From: Anaerovorax odorimutans DSM 5092
GTDB lineage: Bacteria > Bacillota > Clostridia > Peptostreptococcales > Anaerovoracaceae
DNA length: 59,714 bases
Reading direction: 5' to 3'
Assembly: GCF_000426305.1 (NCBI RefSeq)
Contig: NZ_AUFC01000020.1
Coordinates: 1-59,714, forward strand
Shown here in pieces: positions 1-9,813 of this stretch. Position numbers and translations under genes: made by a program. Position 1 is the first letter of the stretch. Each line of letters opens with the position of its first letter. Under the pieces are notes generated by a model. It ran no database searches. It saw only the letters and a program-made list of their open reading frames with translations, and had not been told where the DNA came from.

Positions 1-224
1 TCCATAAATGCAAACAGTATTATCTTTAATAATTTTAGTGCATCACATTTTGGGCGACCTGTTCTGCAGCCTTCCTCTGCAAAGTATGGTGTTAGGTCAA
101 TATGATCCACTACATCACAAAAGGTATACATTGGATCAGACAAATCAATAAGTTTTTCTAAATCCAGTGGTAATTTTAACTGTCTTGTTGTAAAATTAAA
201 GTTGGTATTTTTGTTTTTTTGCAT
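1..224 (-). CDS. IS1182-family transposase, N-terminal part (runs off window)
   Basis: Reading the minus strand from the ATG at 224 gives an open frame of 74 codons to the window edge, beginning MQKNKNTNFNFTTRQLKLPL. The segment 'LKLPLDLEKLID' followed by 'GRPKCDALKLLKIILFAFM' matches the N-terminal DUF772-like region of IS1182/IS5-group DDE transposases, where a GRPxYdpxxLLKlll motif is typical. An extended -10 (TGGTATAAT on the minus strand, about 230-238) sits just upstream. The catalytic DDE residues lie outside the window, so it cannot be said whether the element is intact. Family assignment rests on this short conserved region. Confidence 0.7.
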   Translation of the reverse strand, partial: MQKNKNTNFNFTTRQLKLPLDLEKLIDLSDPMYTFCDVVDHIDLTPYFAEEGCRTGRPKCDALKLLKIILFAFM

Positions 225-238
225 AAATAAATTATACC

Positions 239-276
239 AAAAACCCGCTATGGTTTCTATGACCACAGCGGGTTTT
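239..276 (-). terminator. Terminator after the sigma/anti-sigma operon
   Basis: The hairpin AACCCGCT...AGCGGGTT, extended by GTGGT/ACCAT, is flanked by A-run and T-run on the two sides, so it could work in both directions. It lies 35 bp past the stop of the DUF4179 gene on the minus strand. Confidence 0.8.
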
Positions 277-310
277 CTATTTGGGGAGTTTTTTTACAGC
301 CCCTTTTGCT

Positions 311-1360
311 TTAATTTTTCATATCAATTTGTATATCGCAGAAATCAATGGTATCAATTTGAGACAAATCTAATACTTCTGAAAAACTGTAATTTATTAT
401 AATTGTATCAAAGCTTGTAGACATTCCTGAACTGAAAATCTTATCAAATGTTTCACCATTTTTTAATTTTATAGTCATATGATCACTTAATCTTTCATTC
501 GAATTGTCTTCAGGGGGTTCTTCATCATATTTTTCGATTTCTGATCCTTTTATTTTTAGACTTAAGGATATAGGAGATAAAGTTATTTCTTTTAATGTTA
601 CAGTATAAGATGAAAAGTGAATTTTTTCGTTTATTTTATGAACTATAGAATTATCACGATAGTTTAATTTAAATGAAATACTCCAATTACCTTCAATTAA
701 TTTAGTATACCAATCTTCAATTGATTCACCTTCAGGATTATAGCAGGAAAAATCTATAAAATTCAGAGTCATTTCTCTGCCAATAAGTTTTTTCCTTGAA
801 TCTAAAGATAGCAACATAGGTATAATGTTATCATTAGGATTATTATCTGAGAGTTCTTCTATATGCCAGCCCATGGAAGTACCACCTGATATATTTACTC
901 TTGTTTCTTCAAATAAATATTGTAAATCCTCTTGAATCTTATCTTCAGGTATGATTACATCAAATATAATATTAACAGAATGTCTGTCTCCTATGGCTTC
1001 TTTTACATCTATAGTTAATCCGTTTGCAGATACTTGCTTGTTAATGACAGTTCCAACGGAATTTAGTGAAGATAATTCTTCTTCATTATCAGGTTTAAAA
1101 AAATTTAAAGCATCTTCGCTTGCAATATAATGATAAGCAGCAAAGGATAAAGTAAATGTTGCTAATATAATGATACAAGCAATCAGTAATGATCTGAATC
1201 TATTTCTGTTAAAACTTGCTTTTACACCTCTATTTAAGTTGGCTTTTTTCAGCGTTTTTGCAAGTATTTGTGATTTTTCTTTATTTGAAAGAGATTCTGA
1301 TCCTAAATCAAATTCTTTTTCTAAAATGTATACATCCATTAATTCATCTATCTTTTTCAT
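311..1360 (-). CDS. DUF4179-family membrane anti-sigma factor-like protein
   Basis: This 349-residue protein has a charged cytoplasmic N-terminus (about 1-50), one membrane segment (about 56-78, SLLIACIIILATFTLSFAAY) and a long extracellular C-terminal region, the layout of clostridial DUF4179 proteins. Its ATG overlaps the TGA of the upstream sigma factor gene (ATGA), so the two are translationally coupled. Proteins of this family are commonly encoded with ECF sigma factors and are presumed to hold them at the membrane. The anti-sigma role is inferred from pairing and topology; the signal sensed is unknown. Confidence 0.75.
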   Translation of the reverse strand: MKKIDELMDVYILEKEFDLGSESLSNKEKSQILAKTLKKANLNRGVKASFNRNRFRSLLIACIIILATFTLSFAAYHYIASEDALNFFKPDNEEELSSLNSVGTVINKQVSANGLTIDVKEAIGDRHSVNIIFDVIIPEDKIQEDLQYLFEETRVNISGGTSMGWHIEELSDNNPNDNIIPMLLSLDSRKKLIGREMTLNFIDFSCYNPEGESIEDWYTKLIEGNWSISFKLNYRDNSIVHKINEKIHFSSYTVTLKEITLSPISLSLKIKGSEIEKYDEEPPEDNSNERLSDHMTIKLKNGETFDKIFSSGMSTSFDTIIINYSFSEVLDLSQIDTIDFCDIQIDMKN

Positions 1361-1908
1361 ATTATAATACCCCCTTTTTCTAAAATGGTTTTAAGTTTTT
1401 TTCTACCCCTGTATAATTTATTTTCTACGGTTTTTGCATCAATAGAAAGTCTTCCTGCAATATCTGATATTTTTTCGTAGAAGTAATAGCGATAAATAAA
1501 TATTTCTTTATCCGGTGGAGGCAAGCTGTCTATTGCGGATTTAATAATTTCAGCGTTTATATTATTAGAAATTTCGTCAGCAATGTCAGTGTCAATTTTT
1601 AATTCTACTTCTTCTAATGGAAGTAAATCTCCTGAGCGTCCAATTTTTCTTCTGTAATCCAATGCTGTATGCCTTGCAATTCCACATAAATAATTTTTTA
1701 AGGAGATATTTTTGCTTTTATCAAATCTATGTATGCTCTGCCATAGACGGACAAATGTATCAGAAACACATTCCTCCAAATCTTGCTGATTATTACCGAT
1801 TATTTTTAATGTAATCCACTTTACTAAATCACCATATTGATTTATTGCTGCTTCTAAACCTTTTGACGGAGAATTTTCTAAAAGTAAAATTATTTGATCA
1901 TCATTCAT
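1357..1908 (-). CDS. ECF-type RNA polymerase sigma factor
   Basis: This 183-residue sigma-70 family protein has region 2 at about 20-85 (core binding and -10 recognition, including CVSDTFVRLWQSIHRFD) and region 4 helix-turn-helix at about 120-175 (LPPPDKEIFIYRYYF...DAKTVENKLYRGRKKL). Regions 1 and 3 are absent, as in ECF factors. GGAGG lies 6 bases before the ATG. A perfect 22-bp palindrome directly upstream (1927-1948) is a candidate operator. The gene is first in a two-gene operon with its presumed membrane partner. Target genes cannot be named from this window. Confidence 0.88.
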   Translation of the reverse strand: MNDDQIILLLENSPSKGLEAAINQYGDLVKWITLKIIGNNQQDLEECVSDTFVRLWQSIHRFDKSKNISLKNYLCGIARHTALDYRRKIGRSGDLLPLEEVELKIDTDIADEISNNINAEIIKSAIDSLPPPDKEIFIYRYYFYEKISDIAGRLSIDAKTVENKLYRGRKKLKTILEKGGIII

Positions 1909-1926
1909 ATTTTTCCTCCAAGTAAG

Positions 1927-1948
1927 TTATATAAAACGTTTTATATAA
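1927..1948. promoter_or_regulatory. Perfect 22-bp palindrome upstream of the sigma factor gene
   Basis: TTATATAAAAC is followed immediately by its exact reverse complement GTTTTATATAA. It sits 18 bp before the sigma factor start codon, next to the ribosome binding site, in a position suited to an operator or to the autoregulated promoter. No T-run follows on the coding strand, so it is not a terminator. Confidence 0.5.
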
Positions 1949-2112
1949 ATAAATTCGTATGAAAGAAGAATTTCCACTCAAAAAATATTTAATAATTATA
2001 TTATAAGAGTAAGTATACAAAATTCAAAAGTATTTTTTATAGTATTGCCATTATAAAGAGTTTACAATATAAACTAATAATAAGAAATTAAAAATTAAGG
2101 AGAAATAAAAAT

Positions 2113-3384
2113 ATGAAAAATCCTACTATGACTCTGGTTAGGACAGATAAATTTCATCCTACGCAACTAAAAGTATTTTTTACTATGATTACTCTTTATA
2201 CTTTTTATTTCGCATCTAATTATAACCTTGGACCTGCAACAAAATATATACAGGATGATTTTAATTTGTCTAATAGTGAATTTGGAGTTTTATTTACTAT
2301 TTTTACAGTTGGATTTGGTTTGGGACAATTCGCAGCAGGATTTTTAGGGGACAGATACAATCCCAAATTACTTATGTTTCTAGGGGCGATTGGTTCAACT
2401 ATTGCAAATTTTTGCTTTGGATTATCAAATTCTATGACTGCGTTTTCATTCTTCTGGGCAATCAATGCTGTTTCACTTGCTATGGGTTGGTCACCGGGAT
2501 GCAGTATATTATTTAAATGGATACCAGAGAGGCGATGGGGTCTTTTTATGGGGCTCTTCGATGCATTTGCTTTTTTAGGAGGTATTATTGTATACCCTAT
2601 TGCAGGGTTTGCAATTACATACCTTAGCTGGAGATATGCTTTTTTTATTCCTCCATTAATGCTATCTGTCTGGACTGTTGTTTTTTTCTTTGTGGTAAAA
2701 AGTACACCTGAAGAAGCAGGACTCAGAGTAGAATGGAAAAAACAAGATGAAAAAACTGAAACAGTAACATTAAAAGATTATGCGAAAATATTAAAAAATC
2801 CTGTAATGAATTTAATTTGTGTTGTGGCTATATGCAGTCAGTTTGTAAGATGGGGCTTGGTTAATTGGATCATTAAAATTCTTACTGAATCTACTCAATT
2901 AGGAGGATTTGGCATATCTTTGGTAGTTGCAGCTGCCATTGCTTCGGCAATGCATTGGGGCGGAGCCTTTTTTTCCATAGGCATGGGATTTATTTCTGAT
3001 ACAGTATTTCGTGGCAGCAGATGGCAAACTGTTGCAATTGGCTTTTTAGTAAGTTGTATATCCTTAATTATTGTTTTCTTTTGCGGTCAACAGATTATAG
3101 CTTTAAAAGGTGGCATTATATTCTTAACTGTTTTACTTTTTTTGGCAGGTGGTTGTATTCAAGGTGTTCAAGCACCGATTTTTAACTTGCCGGGAGATAT
3201 TTTAGGAAGCAGATTAGGAGGTACAGGAGTGGGAGTTGTAAATGGGTGGTCATATATAGGAGCATCATTTGCAGGAGGTACCTTAGGTTTTATGATGGAT
3301 AACTTTAGCTTGACAAGCGGACTCCTTTTAATGGCAGGAATTTCTTTATTAGGTTCAATTACTATAACAATAGTAAGAAAATAA
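2113..3384 (+). CDS. MFS transporter, organophosphate:phosphate antiporter-like
   Basis: This 423-residue polytopic protein has about 12 hydrophobic segments and no signal peptide. The MFS signature after the second helix is present (GFLGDRYNPKLLMFLGA, a variant of GxxxDRxGRR), and the 'STPEEAGL' stretch ends the first half before the cytoplasmic loop (about residues 195-225). The layout and wording are closest to the ACS/OPA group (GlpT/UhpT and hexuronate carriers). AAGGAG lies 9 bases upstream of the ATG. It is a single gene with no catabolic neighbours, so the substrate cannot be inferred. Confidence 0.75.
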   Translation: MKNPTMTLVRTDKFHPTQLKVFFTMITLYTFYFASNYNLGPATKYIQDDFNLSNSEFGVLFTIFTVGFGLGQFAAGFLGDRYNPKLLMFLGAIGSTIANFCFGLSNSMTAFSFFWAINAVSLAMGWSPGCSILFKWIPERRWGLFMGLFDAFAFLGGIIVYPIAGFAITYLSWRYAFFIPPLMLSVWTVVFFFVVKSTPEEAGLRVEWKKQDEKTETVTLKDYAKILKNPVMNLICVVAICSQFVRWGLVNWIIKILTESTQLGGFGISLVVAAAIASAMHWGGAFFSIGMGFISDTVFRGSRWQTVAIGFLVSCISLIIVFFCGQQIIALKGGIIFLTVLLFLAGGCIQGVQAPIFNLPGDILGSRLGGTGVGVVNGWSYIGASFAGGTLGFMMDNFSLTSGLLLMAGISLLGSITITIVRK

Positions 3385-3607
3385 ATTTAAATATAAATAT
3401 AGGTAAAACATAATAAGTGTCACGGTTATATATATTAAAGTAGGTTACTGAAACTCAGAATCTGCTTTTTTATTATGTAATATATAGTAAGATAATAGGA
3501 ATAATTCAAAGTGCCAATCTCAGTGCCATAAATATTTTATTATAAGTAAATTAGTGGTATAATTAAGGAAAGATGTTGCGTATAGTATACATATAAAAGA
3601 GGTACAC

Positions 3608-6600
3608 ATGTTAAATCTATTTTACGGCAGAGAAAGCTTAGACAAGGATAAATTTTTATTTGATAATATTAAAATACAATTAGAAGAAATAAAAAGTACA
3701 GGAAAGAACATTATCTTATTAGTACCTGATCAATTTACGCTGCAGGCAGAGCGTAATGCTTTTGCGTATCTTGGTGTGAGTGGAATTATGGAATTGGATA
3801 TTCTCAGTCAATCCAGATTAGGATTTAAGGTTTTGGAAGAAATAGGAGGAAGTACTCGAACCCATATTGATAAATATGGCAGACACATGATTCTTGCAAA
3901 GATATTGGCAGATGAAAATGACAGACTAGATGCATATAAAGGAATGGGCAAAGTTCATTCTTTTATTGATATGATTAACAATTTAATTTCTGAAATGAAG
4001 CAGTATAATACTAAAACTAGTGATCTGCCTGGGATTATAGAAAAAACTCAAGATTCGGCTATATTAAAAAGAAAGTTAAAAGACATACATATAATATATA
4101 CAAAATATGAAAAAGCCATCGAAGGCAAATATATAGATACTGAGGATTATTTAAATCTCTTTATTTCTAAGTTGAAAAAATCAAAACTTATTCGTAATGC
4201 AGAAATTTGGGTTACGGGTTTTGATTACTTTACGCCTAAAACGATAGATATATTAAAGGAGCTTATACAAACAGCAAACAATGTAAATATAATTATGACA
4301 GGTTCAAATAGATTATCAAGAGATTCCGAGCTTTTTTTGTTAACAAAGAGTATTTCAATTAAACTTAAAGAAATAAGCAATAGGCTTGGAACTAAGTATA
4401 ATGAAGAGGAAATTGATAATAGATATGAAATAAAAGCAGGTATATGGGAAACTGAAAAAGATTTTGCACTTGCTCATTTGGAAAAAGAACTTTATGCCTA
4501 TCCAAATAAAAATTATGATAAAGAGCAGAATAAAACAGGGGAACAAACTTCGTTAAGTGACTGTGCACTTACCCTTTGCAATGCAGCGAATTTTTATGCT
4601 GAGGCTGAAAGTGCAGCGGCATATATATTAAGCTTGGTTCGTGAAAAAGGTTATCGATATCGTGATATTGTTGTAGTTTGCAACGATATGGATGCCAGAG
4701 CTTCTGTTATTAAGCGGGTATTTGCAGATTATAATATTCCTGCATTTATAGATAAGAAAAGAGGCATTTTACACAACCCAATTATCGAATATATTAATGC
4801 ATTAATTGATATTATTTCAAAATCGTGGAAATATGAAGATGTCTTTCGCCTGATTAAAACAGGATTGACTCCACTTTCACAAGAGGATTGTCAAAGTCTT
4901 GAAAACTACGTTATTAAATATCGTATTAGGGGAAGCAGATGGAATTCAGACTTTAAATATGGCATAAAAGATATTGGAGAAAAAGAACTTGCAAGGTTAA
5001 ATGAACTGAGATTAATTTTGGTGTCATATATTAAACAGTTTGATGATGAATTTAAAAAAAGTAAAACAGTAAGAGAAAAGATAATTTCGATTTATAATTT
5101 TTTAAAAGATAAAGCAAAGCTTTATGAAAAAACTGAAGAGCTGATTAATTATTTGAATAAAAACACTCAATTTGAGTATGCAGAAGAGGCGGCTCAAATT
5201 TGGGGTATAGTAATGGGAATTTTTGACCAGATGGTTGAACTTCTGGGAGATGAAAAACTCAGTAATTCAGAATTAAGTGACTTATTAAAGGCAGGGTTTG
5301 AGTCTGTTGAAATTGGATTGTTACCACCAATAATAGATGAAGTGATAGTAGGGACCATGCAAAGAACAAGAGTAGGGAATATAAAAGCATTAATTGTAAT
5401 TGGTGCCAATGATGGGCTTATTCCCGCATCTGTGACAATGGAAGGACTTCTAAGTGAGGATGAAAAAATAAAGCTTTTAGACAGAGGTATAGAAATTTGC
5501 AAGCTTGATGATTTGCGTGCACGGGAAGAAAGACTTGCAATTTATAAAACTTTTTCAAAACCAATAAAGCATTTATGGGTAGGCTATTCTGCAACAGATC
5601 TTGAAGGAAAAGAAATGAAGCCTTCACTTATCTTTGAAAAGCTGAGAAACATATTCCCGAATATAGAAGTGGATAAGGATATACTTAATCAAGATAATGA
5701 TATTTCACTGATTTCTACTCCAAAAAGTACTTTAACTCATATGACTAAAGCTTTTAGAGGTGCTATGGAGAATGAAGAGTTAAAAGATGAATGGAAAACA
5801 GCTGCAAATTGGTATTTACATAACAATAAAAATAAAAGCTTTGTAGATACTTTAGAAGAAGGCTTATTTTTTACAAATGAACAGCGAAGAATAGAAAACA
5901 GCTTAATAAATAAACTATATAAATTTGATGAAAAATCTATGCAAGATGATCTTATTTTAAGTCCTTCACGATTAGAGAAATTTTCGAGATGTCCTTTTGC
6001 ACATTTTATTAATTACGGATTAAAGCCGGAAGAACGCAGAATATTTGAAATTGCAGGAAGAGAGATAGGTGATGTATACCATGAGACTTTGATGAAAATA
6101 TCAAACCAGTTGACTGTACCGGGTATGGATATAACTGATGTAAATTCTCCATGGATGAAAATTTCAAAAGAAGAATGTCAAAAACATGTAGATGCAATTA
6201 TAGAGGAAGAATCAAAGACTTATTTAGAAGGAGTTTTAAGTCAGGGTAAAGAAGAAATATATCGTACAAACAGAATTAAGGAAGTTTGTGGACAGTCAGC
6301 ATGGGCATTGGTGAACCATGTACAGCAAGGACATATAAAAAAAGTGTTTTTTGAAAGTAAATTTGGAAAAGGAGAAAACAGTCATTTCCCGCCAATCGAA
6401 ATAAATGTTGAAAAAGGCAAAATACGTATAGAAGGTAAGATTGACAGGGTAGATATTCTTGATGGAGATTATGTAAAAATAATAGACTATAAGTCAGGAA
6501 GAGAAAAGTTTGATTTAAAAGAAGTAAAAGCAGGATATAAACTACAACTTATGTTATATCTGAAAGCTGCCGTAAATAATGATAATTTGAAGCCGGCAGG

Positions 6601-7033
6601 TGTGTTTTATTTTGAAATCGCCGAACCATCTATAGATTCAACTCAATTAACTTTAAAGGAGTATAAAGATAAATTACAGATGGAGTTAAGCAAAAAGTTT
6701 AAGTTAGATGGTATAGTACTTGATAATACTAAAGTAATAGAAGGTATTGCCGGTAATTTTAATGGCTATTCAGATATAATTCCAGTCAGGAAAACAAAAG
6801 AAGGAAATTTTGCAGGAACTTCTGAAGGAAAGCTTTTGAATGAATTGGAATTTATGGAATTTCAAGATGCTGTAAATGAAACTGTCAATAAATTATGTGG
6901 TGATTTAATTGACGGCTGTATTGATATCAAGCCAAAGAAAACAAAGACAGATACAGCATGTAAGTATTGTATATATAAAAGCATTTGTAATTTTGATTTA
7001 GCATTTTCAGGCTGTAAATATGAGAAGATATAA
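3608..7033 (+). CDS. addB: AddB subunit of the AddAB helicase-nuclease
   Basis: This 1141-residue protein has the usual AddB length and order: an N-terminal helicase-like region (LVPDQFTLQAERNAF at about 40), then a C-terminal PD-(D/E)xK nuclease with IDYKSG (D960, K962). The Fe-S cluster cysteines of the nuclease are all present: C795 (SRCPFAHF) and C1118, C1121, C1127 (CKYCIYKSIC). With AddA it would resect double-strand breaks for recombination. The Walker A site found in many AddB proteins is degenerate here (GRESLDKDKF instead of GxxGxGKS). addA normally follows immediately, but here a 236-bp gap leads to cysK. An extended -10 TGGTATAAT lies at 3555-3563. Confidence 0.92.
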   Translation: MLNLFYGRESLDKDKFLFDNIKIQLEEIKSTGKNIILLVPDQFTLQAERNAFAYLGVSGIMELDILSQSRLGFKVLEEIGGSTRTHIDKYGRHMILAKILADENDRLDAYKGMGKVHSFIDMINNLISEMKQYNTKTSDLPGIIEKTQDSAILKRKLKDIHIIYTKYEKAIEGKYIDTEDYLNLFISKLKKSKLIRNAEIWVTGFDYFTPKTIDILKELIQTANNVNIIMTGSNRLSRDSELFLLTKSISIKLKEISNRLGTKYNEEEIDNRYEIKAGIWETEKDFALAHLEKELYAYPNKNYDKEQNKTGEQTSLSDCALTLCNAANFYAEAESAAAYILSLVREKGYRYRDIVVVCNDMDARASVIKRVFADYNIPAFIDKKRGILHNPIIEYINALIDIISKSWKYEDVFRLIKTGLTPLSQEDCQSLENYVIKYRIRGSRWNSDFKYGIKDIGEKELARLNELRLILVSYIKQFDDEFKKSKTVREKIISIYNFLKDKAKLYEKTEELINYLNKNTQFEYAEEAAQIWGIVMGIFDQMVELLGDEKLSNSELSDLLKAGFESVEIGLLPPIIDEVIVGTMQRTRVGNIKALIVIGANDGLIPASVTMEGLLSEDEKIKLLDRGIEICKLDDLRAREERLAIYKTFSKPIKHLWVGYSATDLEGKEMKPSLIFEKLRNIFPNIEVDKDILNQDNDISLISTPKSTLTHMTKAFRGAMENEELKDEWKTAANWYLHNNKNKSFVDTLEEGLFFTNEQRRIENSLINKLYKFDEKSMQDDLILSPSRLEKFSRCPFAHFINYGLKPEERRIFEIAGREIGDVYHETLMKISNQLTVPGMDITDVNSPWMKISKEECQKHVDAIIEEESKTYLEGVLSQGKEEIYRTNRIKEVCGQSAWALVNHVQQGHIKKVFFESKFGKGENSHFPPIEINVEKGKIRIEGKIDRVDILDGDYVKIIDYKSGREKFDLKEVKAGYKLQLMLYLKAAVNNDNLKPAGVFYFEIAEPSIDSTQLTLKEYKDKLQMELSKKFKLDGIVLDNTKVIEGIAGNFNGYSDIIPVRKTKEGNFAGTSEGKLLNELEFMEFQDAVNETVNKLCGDLIDGCIDIKPKKTKTDTACKYCIYKSICNFDLAFSGCKYEKI

Positions 7034-7269
7034 TGCCTGTTTAATTTAAGAAAAAGTACATAAATATTTGTCAAGGTTGCATTATACATTATTAAGAGAT
7101 AAGAGAAAAATAATAATAAATATTATATTTTATATAAATTAAAAGTCTAGCTAATAAATGTCAACAGTGAATAGATAAAAAGTCCAATATTTTTTAAATT
7201 CTAAAAAAGGGTATCTTTCATGGATCTTTTGATATTTAGTTAAGCAGGTGGTTTAAAGGAGGAATACTA

Positions 7270-8196
7270 ATGAAAATAGTAAATAATTTAACAGAATTAA
7301 TTGGAAATACACCGATGATGTATTTATCCGCATATAGTAAAGCCGTTTCTCTGGAGGGCGTAAACTTAATTGGAAAATTGGAGTATTTTAATCCCCTTGG
7401 AAGTGTAAAAGATAGAGCAGCTCTTTCCATGATAGAGGATGCAGAAAAAAGAGGAGAATTAAAGCAGGGAAGTGTTATTATAGAACCAACAAGCGGAAAT
7501 ACAGGAATTGGGCTTGCGTTTGTATCTACAATTAAAGGGTATCGTATAATTCTTACAATGCCTGATAGTATGAGTTTAGAACGAAGAAATTTACTTATGG
7601 CTTTAGGCGCTGAACTGGTTTTAACCCCAGGAGCAAAAGGTATGAAAGGTGCAATTGCTGAGGCAGAAAAACTTGCATCAGAACTTCCTGATTCCTTTAT
7701 CCCGGGTCAGTTTACAAATCCTGCAAATCCAAGGATTCATATAAGTACTACTGCAGAGGAAATTTGGAGAGATACAGATGGTCAAGTTGATATTTTCGTA
7801 GCAGGAGCAGGAACAGGCGGCACTATAACAGGAGTAGGAGAAGGCCTTAAAAGCCACAGCAGATTTATTAAAATTGTTGCGGTAGAACCTTATGATTCTC
7901 CTGTTCTTTCAGGAGGAGAAGCAGGACCGCATAAGCTTCAAGGTATAGGAGCAGGTTTTGTGCCTACTGTATTAAACGTAAAAATTCTTGATGAGATTAT
8001 TAAAGTAAAGGCAAATGATGCTTTTGAAACAGCAAGAACACTTGCACAAACCGAAGGCTTACTTGTTGGCATTTCTGGAGGTGCAGCCCTTTATGCAGGT
8101 ACTCAGCTTGCCAAGAGAAAAGAAAATATTGGGAAAAATATTGTCGTGTTGCTGCCTGATTCAGGAGAAAGATATTTATCTTCGGAACTTTTTTAA
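7270..8196 (+). CDS. cysK: Cysteine synthase A (O-acetylserine sulfhydrylase)
   Basis: This 308-residue PLP enzyme makes cysteine from O-acetylserine and sulfide. The Schiff-base lysine is K47 in NPLGSVKDR; the substrate loop is PTSGNTG (about 75-81) and the phosphate-binding loop is GTGGTITG (about 178-185). Length and motif order match CysK, and there is no C-terminal CBS domain. AAAGGAGG lies 7 bases before the ATG. No cysteine T-box or other leader was found in the 236 bp upstream. The permease gene starts 30 bp after its stop and is probably cotranscribed. Confidence 0.93.
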   Translation: MKIVNNLTELIGNTPMMYLSAYSKAVSLEGVNLIGKLEYFNPLGSVKDRAALSMIEDAEKRGELKQGSVIIEPTSGNTGIGLAFVSTIKGYRIILTMPDSMSLERRNLLMALGAELVLTPGAKGMKGAIAEAEKLASELPDSFIPGQFTNPANPRIHISTTAEEIWRDTDGQVDIFVAGAGTGGTITGVGEGLKSHSRFIKIVAVEPYDSPVLSGGEAGPHKLQGIGAGFVPTVLNVKILDEIIKVKANDAFETARTLAQTEGLLVGISGGAALYAGTQLAKRKENIGKNIVVLLPDSGERYLSSELF

Positions 8197-8226
8197 TATT
8201 AATTTATGACACATAAGGAGAATAAT

Positions 8227-9570
8227 ATGGAACGACAGAAGCGAGGCTATAGCTTGTTTACTGCAATTGCTATGATTGTAGGTATTGTCATAGGTTCAGG
8301 GATCTTTTTTAAGGCAGATAATATGCTGGTTGCCACCAATGGAAATGTGGGATTGGCTGTTATAATGTTTTGTATTGCGGCGTTCAGCATTGTATTTGGA
8401 AGTTTAACTTTCAGTCAATTTGCATCACTTACAGATAAGCCGGGAGGGATTATTACTTATGCTAATGAATTTGTCGGTAAACGATTTGCTTGTGCACTTG
8501 GATGGTTTCAAACTTATGTTTATTATCCAACCTTGACTATAGTTTTATCTTGGGTTGTAGGTATTTATACAGGAGTAATGTTTGGATGGGATTTATCTCT
8601 TGCAGGTCAAATTTATATAGGATTCATATGGTATATTATATGTTTCGGATATAATATGATTTCAGCCAAATTAGCTGGAATTTTTCAAGAAATTGCTATG
8701 CTTATCAAATTAATTCCACTTATTGGTATTGCAGTTTCCGGAATTATGTTTGGAGATCCTGTTGGTGCAATTATGAATCCTACACCTGAAGCAATAGAAG
8801 CTACAAAAAATTTAGCCTGGATCTCTGCCATAGGACCAGTAGCCTTCTCTTTTGATGGATGGATTATTTCCACTGCGGTAGCTCACGAGGTAAAAAATGC
8901 TAAAAGGAATATGCCACGGGCACTAATTGCAGCACCATTATTTGTTTTAGCCGTATATATTCTTTATTTTGTAGGAATTTGTGGTTATATAGGACCCGAA
9001 AAAGTAATGGAACTTGAAGATGCCAGTGTATCTCTTCTTGCTGACAAATTATTTGGAACAGGATTTGCAGCAATGATTATGGTATTTATAGTTATATCAG
9101 TTATGGGGACTACAAATGGAATTATACTTGGATATATTCGTGTTCCGTATTCTTTAGGAATTAGAAATATGATACCGGGTTCCAGATTTGTAAGCAGGGT
9201 AAATCACAATACAAATGTACCTTTTAATTCAGCATGTTATTGCTTTGTCATTGGAGTAATTTGGTGGGTTATTCATTTTATAACACAAAAATATGGATTC
9301 CTTCCTAATTCTGATATATCAGAAATTGCCATTGTAATGAATTATTTGCTATATATAGTTCTTTACTATGCAGCTTACAAAATGTGGCGAATAGGCAGAA
9401 TTCGAGGTGTAGGTGCCGGTTTTGTTTATCCTTTGCTTGCAACAGTAGGTTCATTGACAATATTGTTTGGAGGCTTGCAAAATCCTAACTTTTTTGCATA
9501 TATTGCAATCAGTTTAATTGTTATCATAGTGGGATTTTTTTATGGCAGCAATGCACGTATGTCAATATAG
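8227..9570 (+). CDS. APC-superfamily amino acid permease
   Basis: This 447-residue polytopic protein has the APC start motif IVGIVIGSGIFFKADN in helix 1 and about 12 hydrophobic segments; LAT-type exchangers are the nearest recognisable group. An in-frame ATG exists at 8206, but AAGGAG (8215-8220) sits between the two and fits the start at 8227. It is cotranscribed with cysK, which hints at import of cysteine, serine or a related amino acid; that is inference only. A very strong terminator follows. Confidence 0.82.
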   Translation: MERQKRGYSLFTAIAMIVGIVIGSGIFFKADNMLVATNGNVGLAVIMFCIAAFSIVFGSLTFSQFASLTDKPGGIITYANEFVGKRFACALGWFQTYVYYPTLTIVLSWVVGIYTGVMFGWDLSLAGQIYIGFIWYIICFGYNMISAKLAGIFQEIAMLIKLIPLIGIAVSGIMFGDPVGAIMNPTPEAIEATKNLAWISAIGPVAFSFDGWIISTAVAHEVKNAKRNMPRALIAAPLFVLAVYILYFVGICGYIGPEKVMELEDASVSLLADKLFGTGFAAMIMVFIVISVMGTTNGIILGYIRVPYSLGIRNMIPGSRFVSRVNHNTNVPFNSACYCFVIGVIWWVIHFITQKYGFLPNSDISEIAIVMNYLLYIVLYYAAYKMWRIGRIRGVGAGFVYPLLATVGSLTILFGGLQNPNFFAYIAISLIVIIVGFFYGSNARMSI

Positions 9571-9574
9571 TAAT

Positions 9575-9615
9575 TAAGCAATAAAAAGGAGCACACAGCT
9601 CCTTTTTATTGCTTA
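9575..9615 (+). terminator. Strong terminator after the permease gene
   Basis: A perfect 17-bp stem (9576-9592 with 9598-9614) around the loop ACACA. The stem itself contains A-run and T-run, so it is symmetrical and may work in both directions. Confidence 0.85.
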
Positions 9616-9813
9616 TATTTGTTAATAATGATAAAATATTTTATATATAGAAAATATCGTTTATAGTATTTTAGGATAAATAAATTTCTATATATTAGAT
9701 TAATATTACTAAAATGTAAGAGTCATTGAATTAGGTTAAAGATTAAACAGATATAATGATATGCAAAATAACAGCAAAGTTTTGAGCATAAAAATAAAGG
9801 GGGAGCCCGTTAT

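Noticed and set aside
7034..7269. Possible cysteine T-box ahead of cysK
   Set aside because: No GGGTGGNACCGCG core or specifier hairpin could be found.
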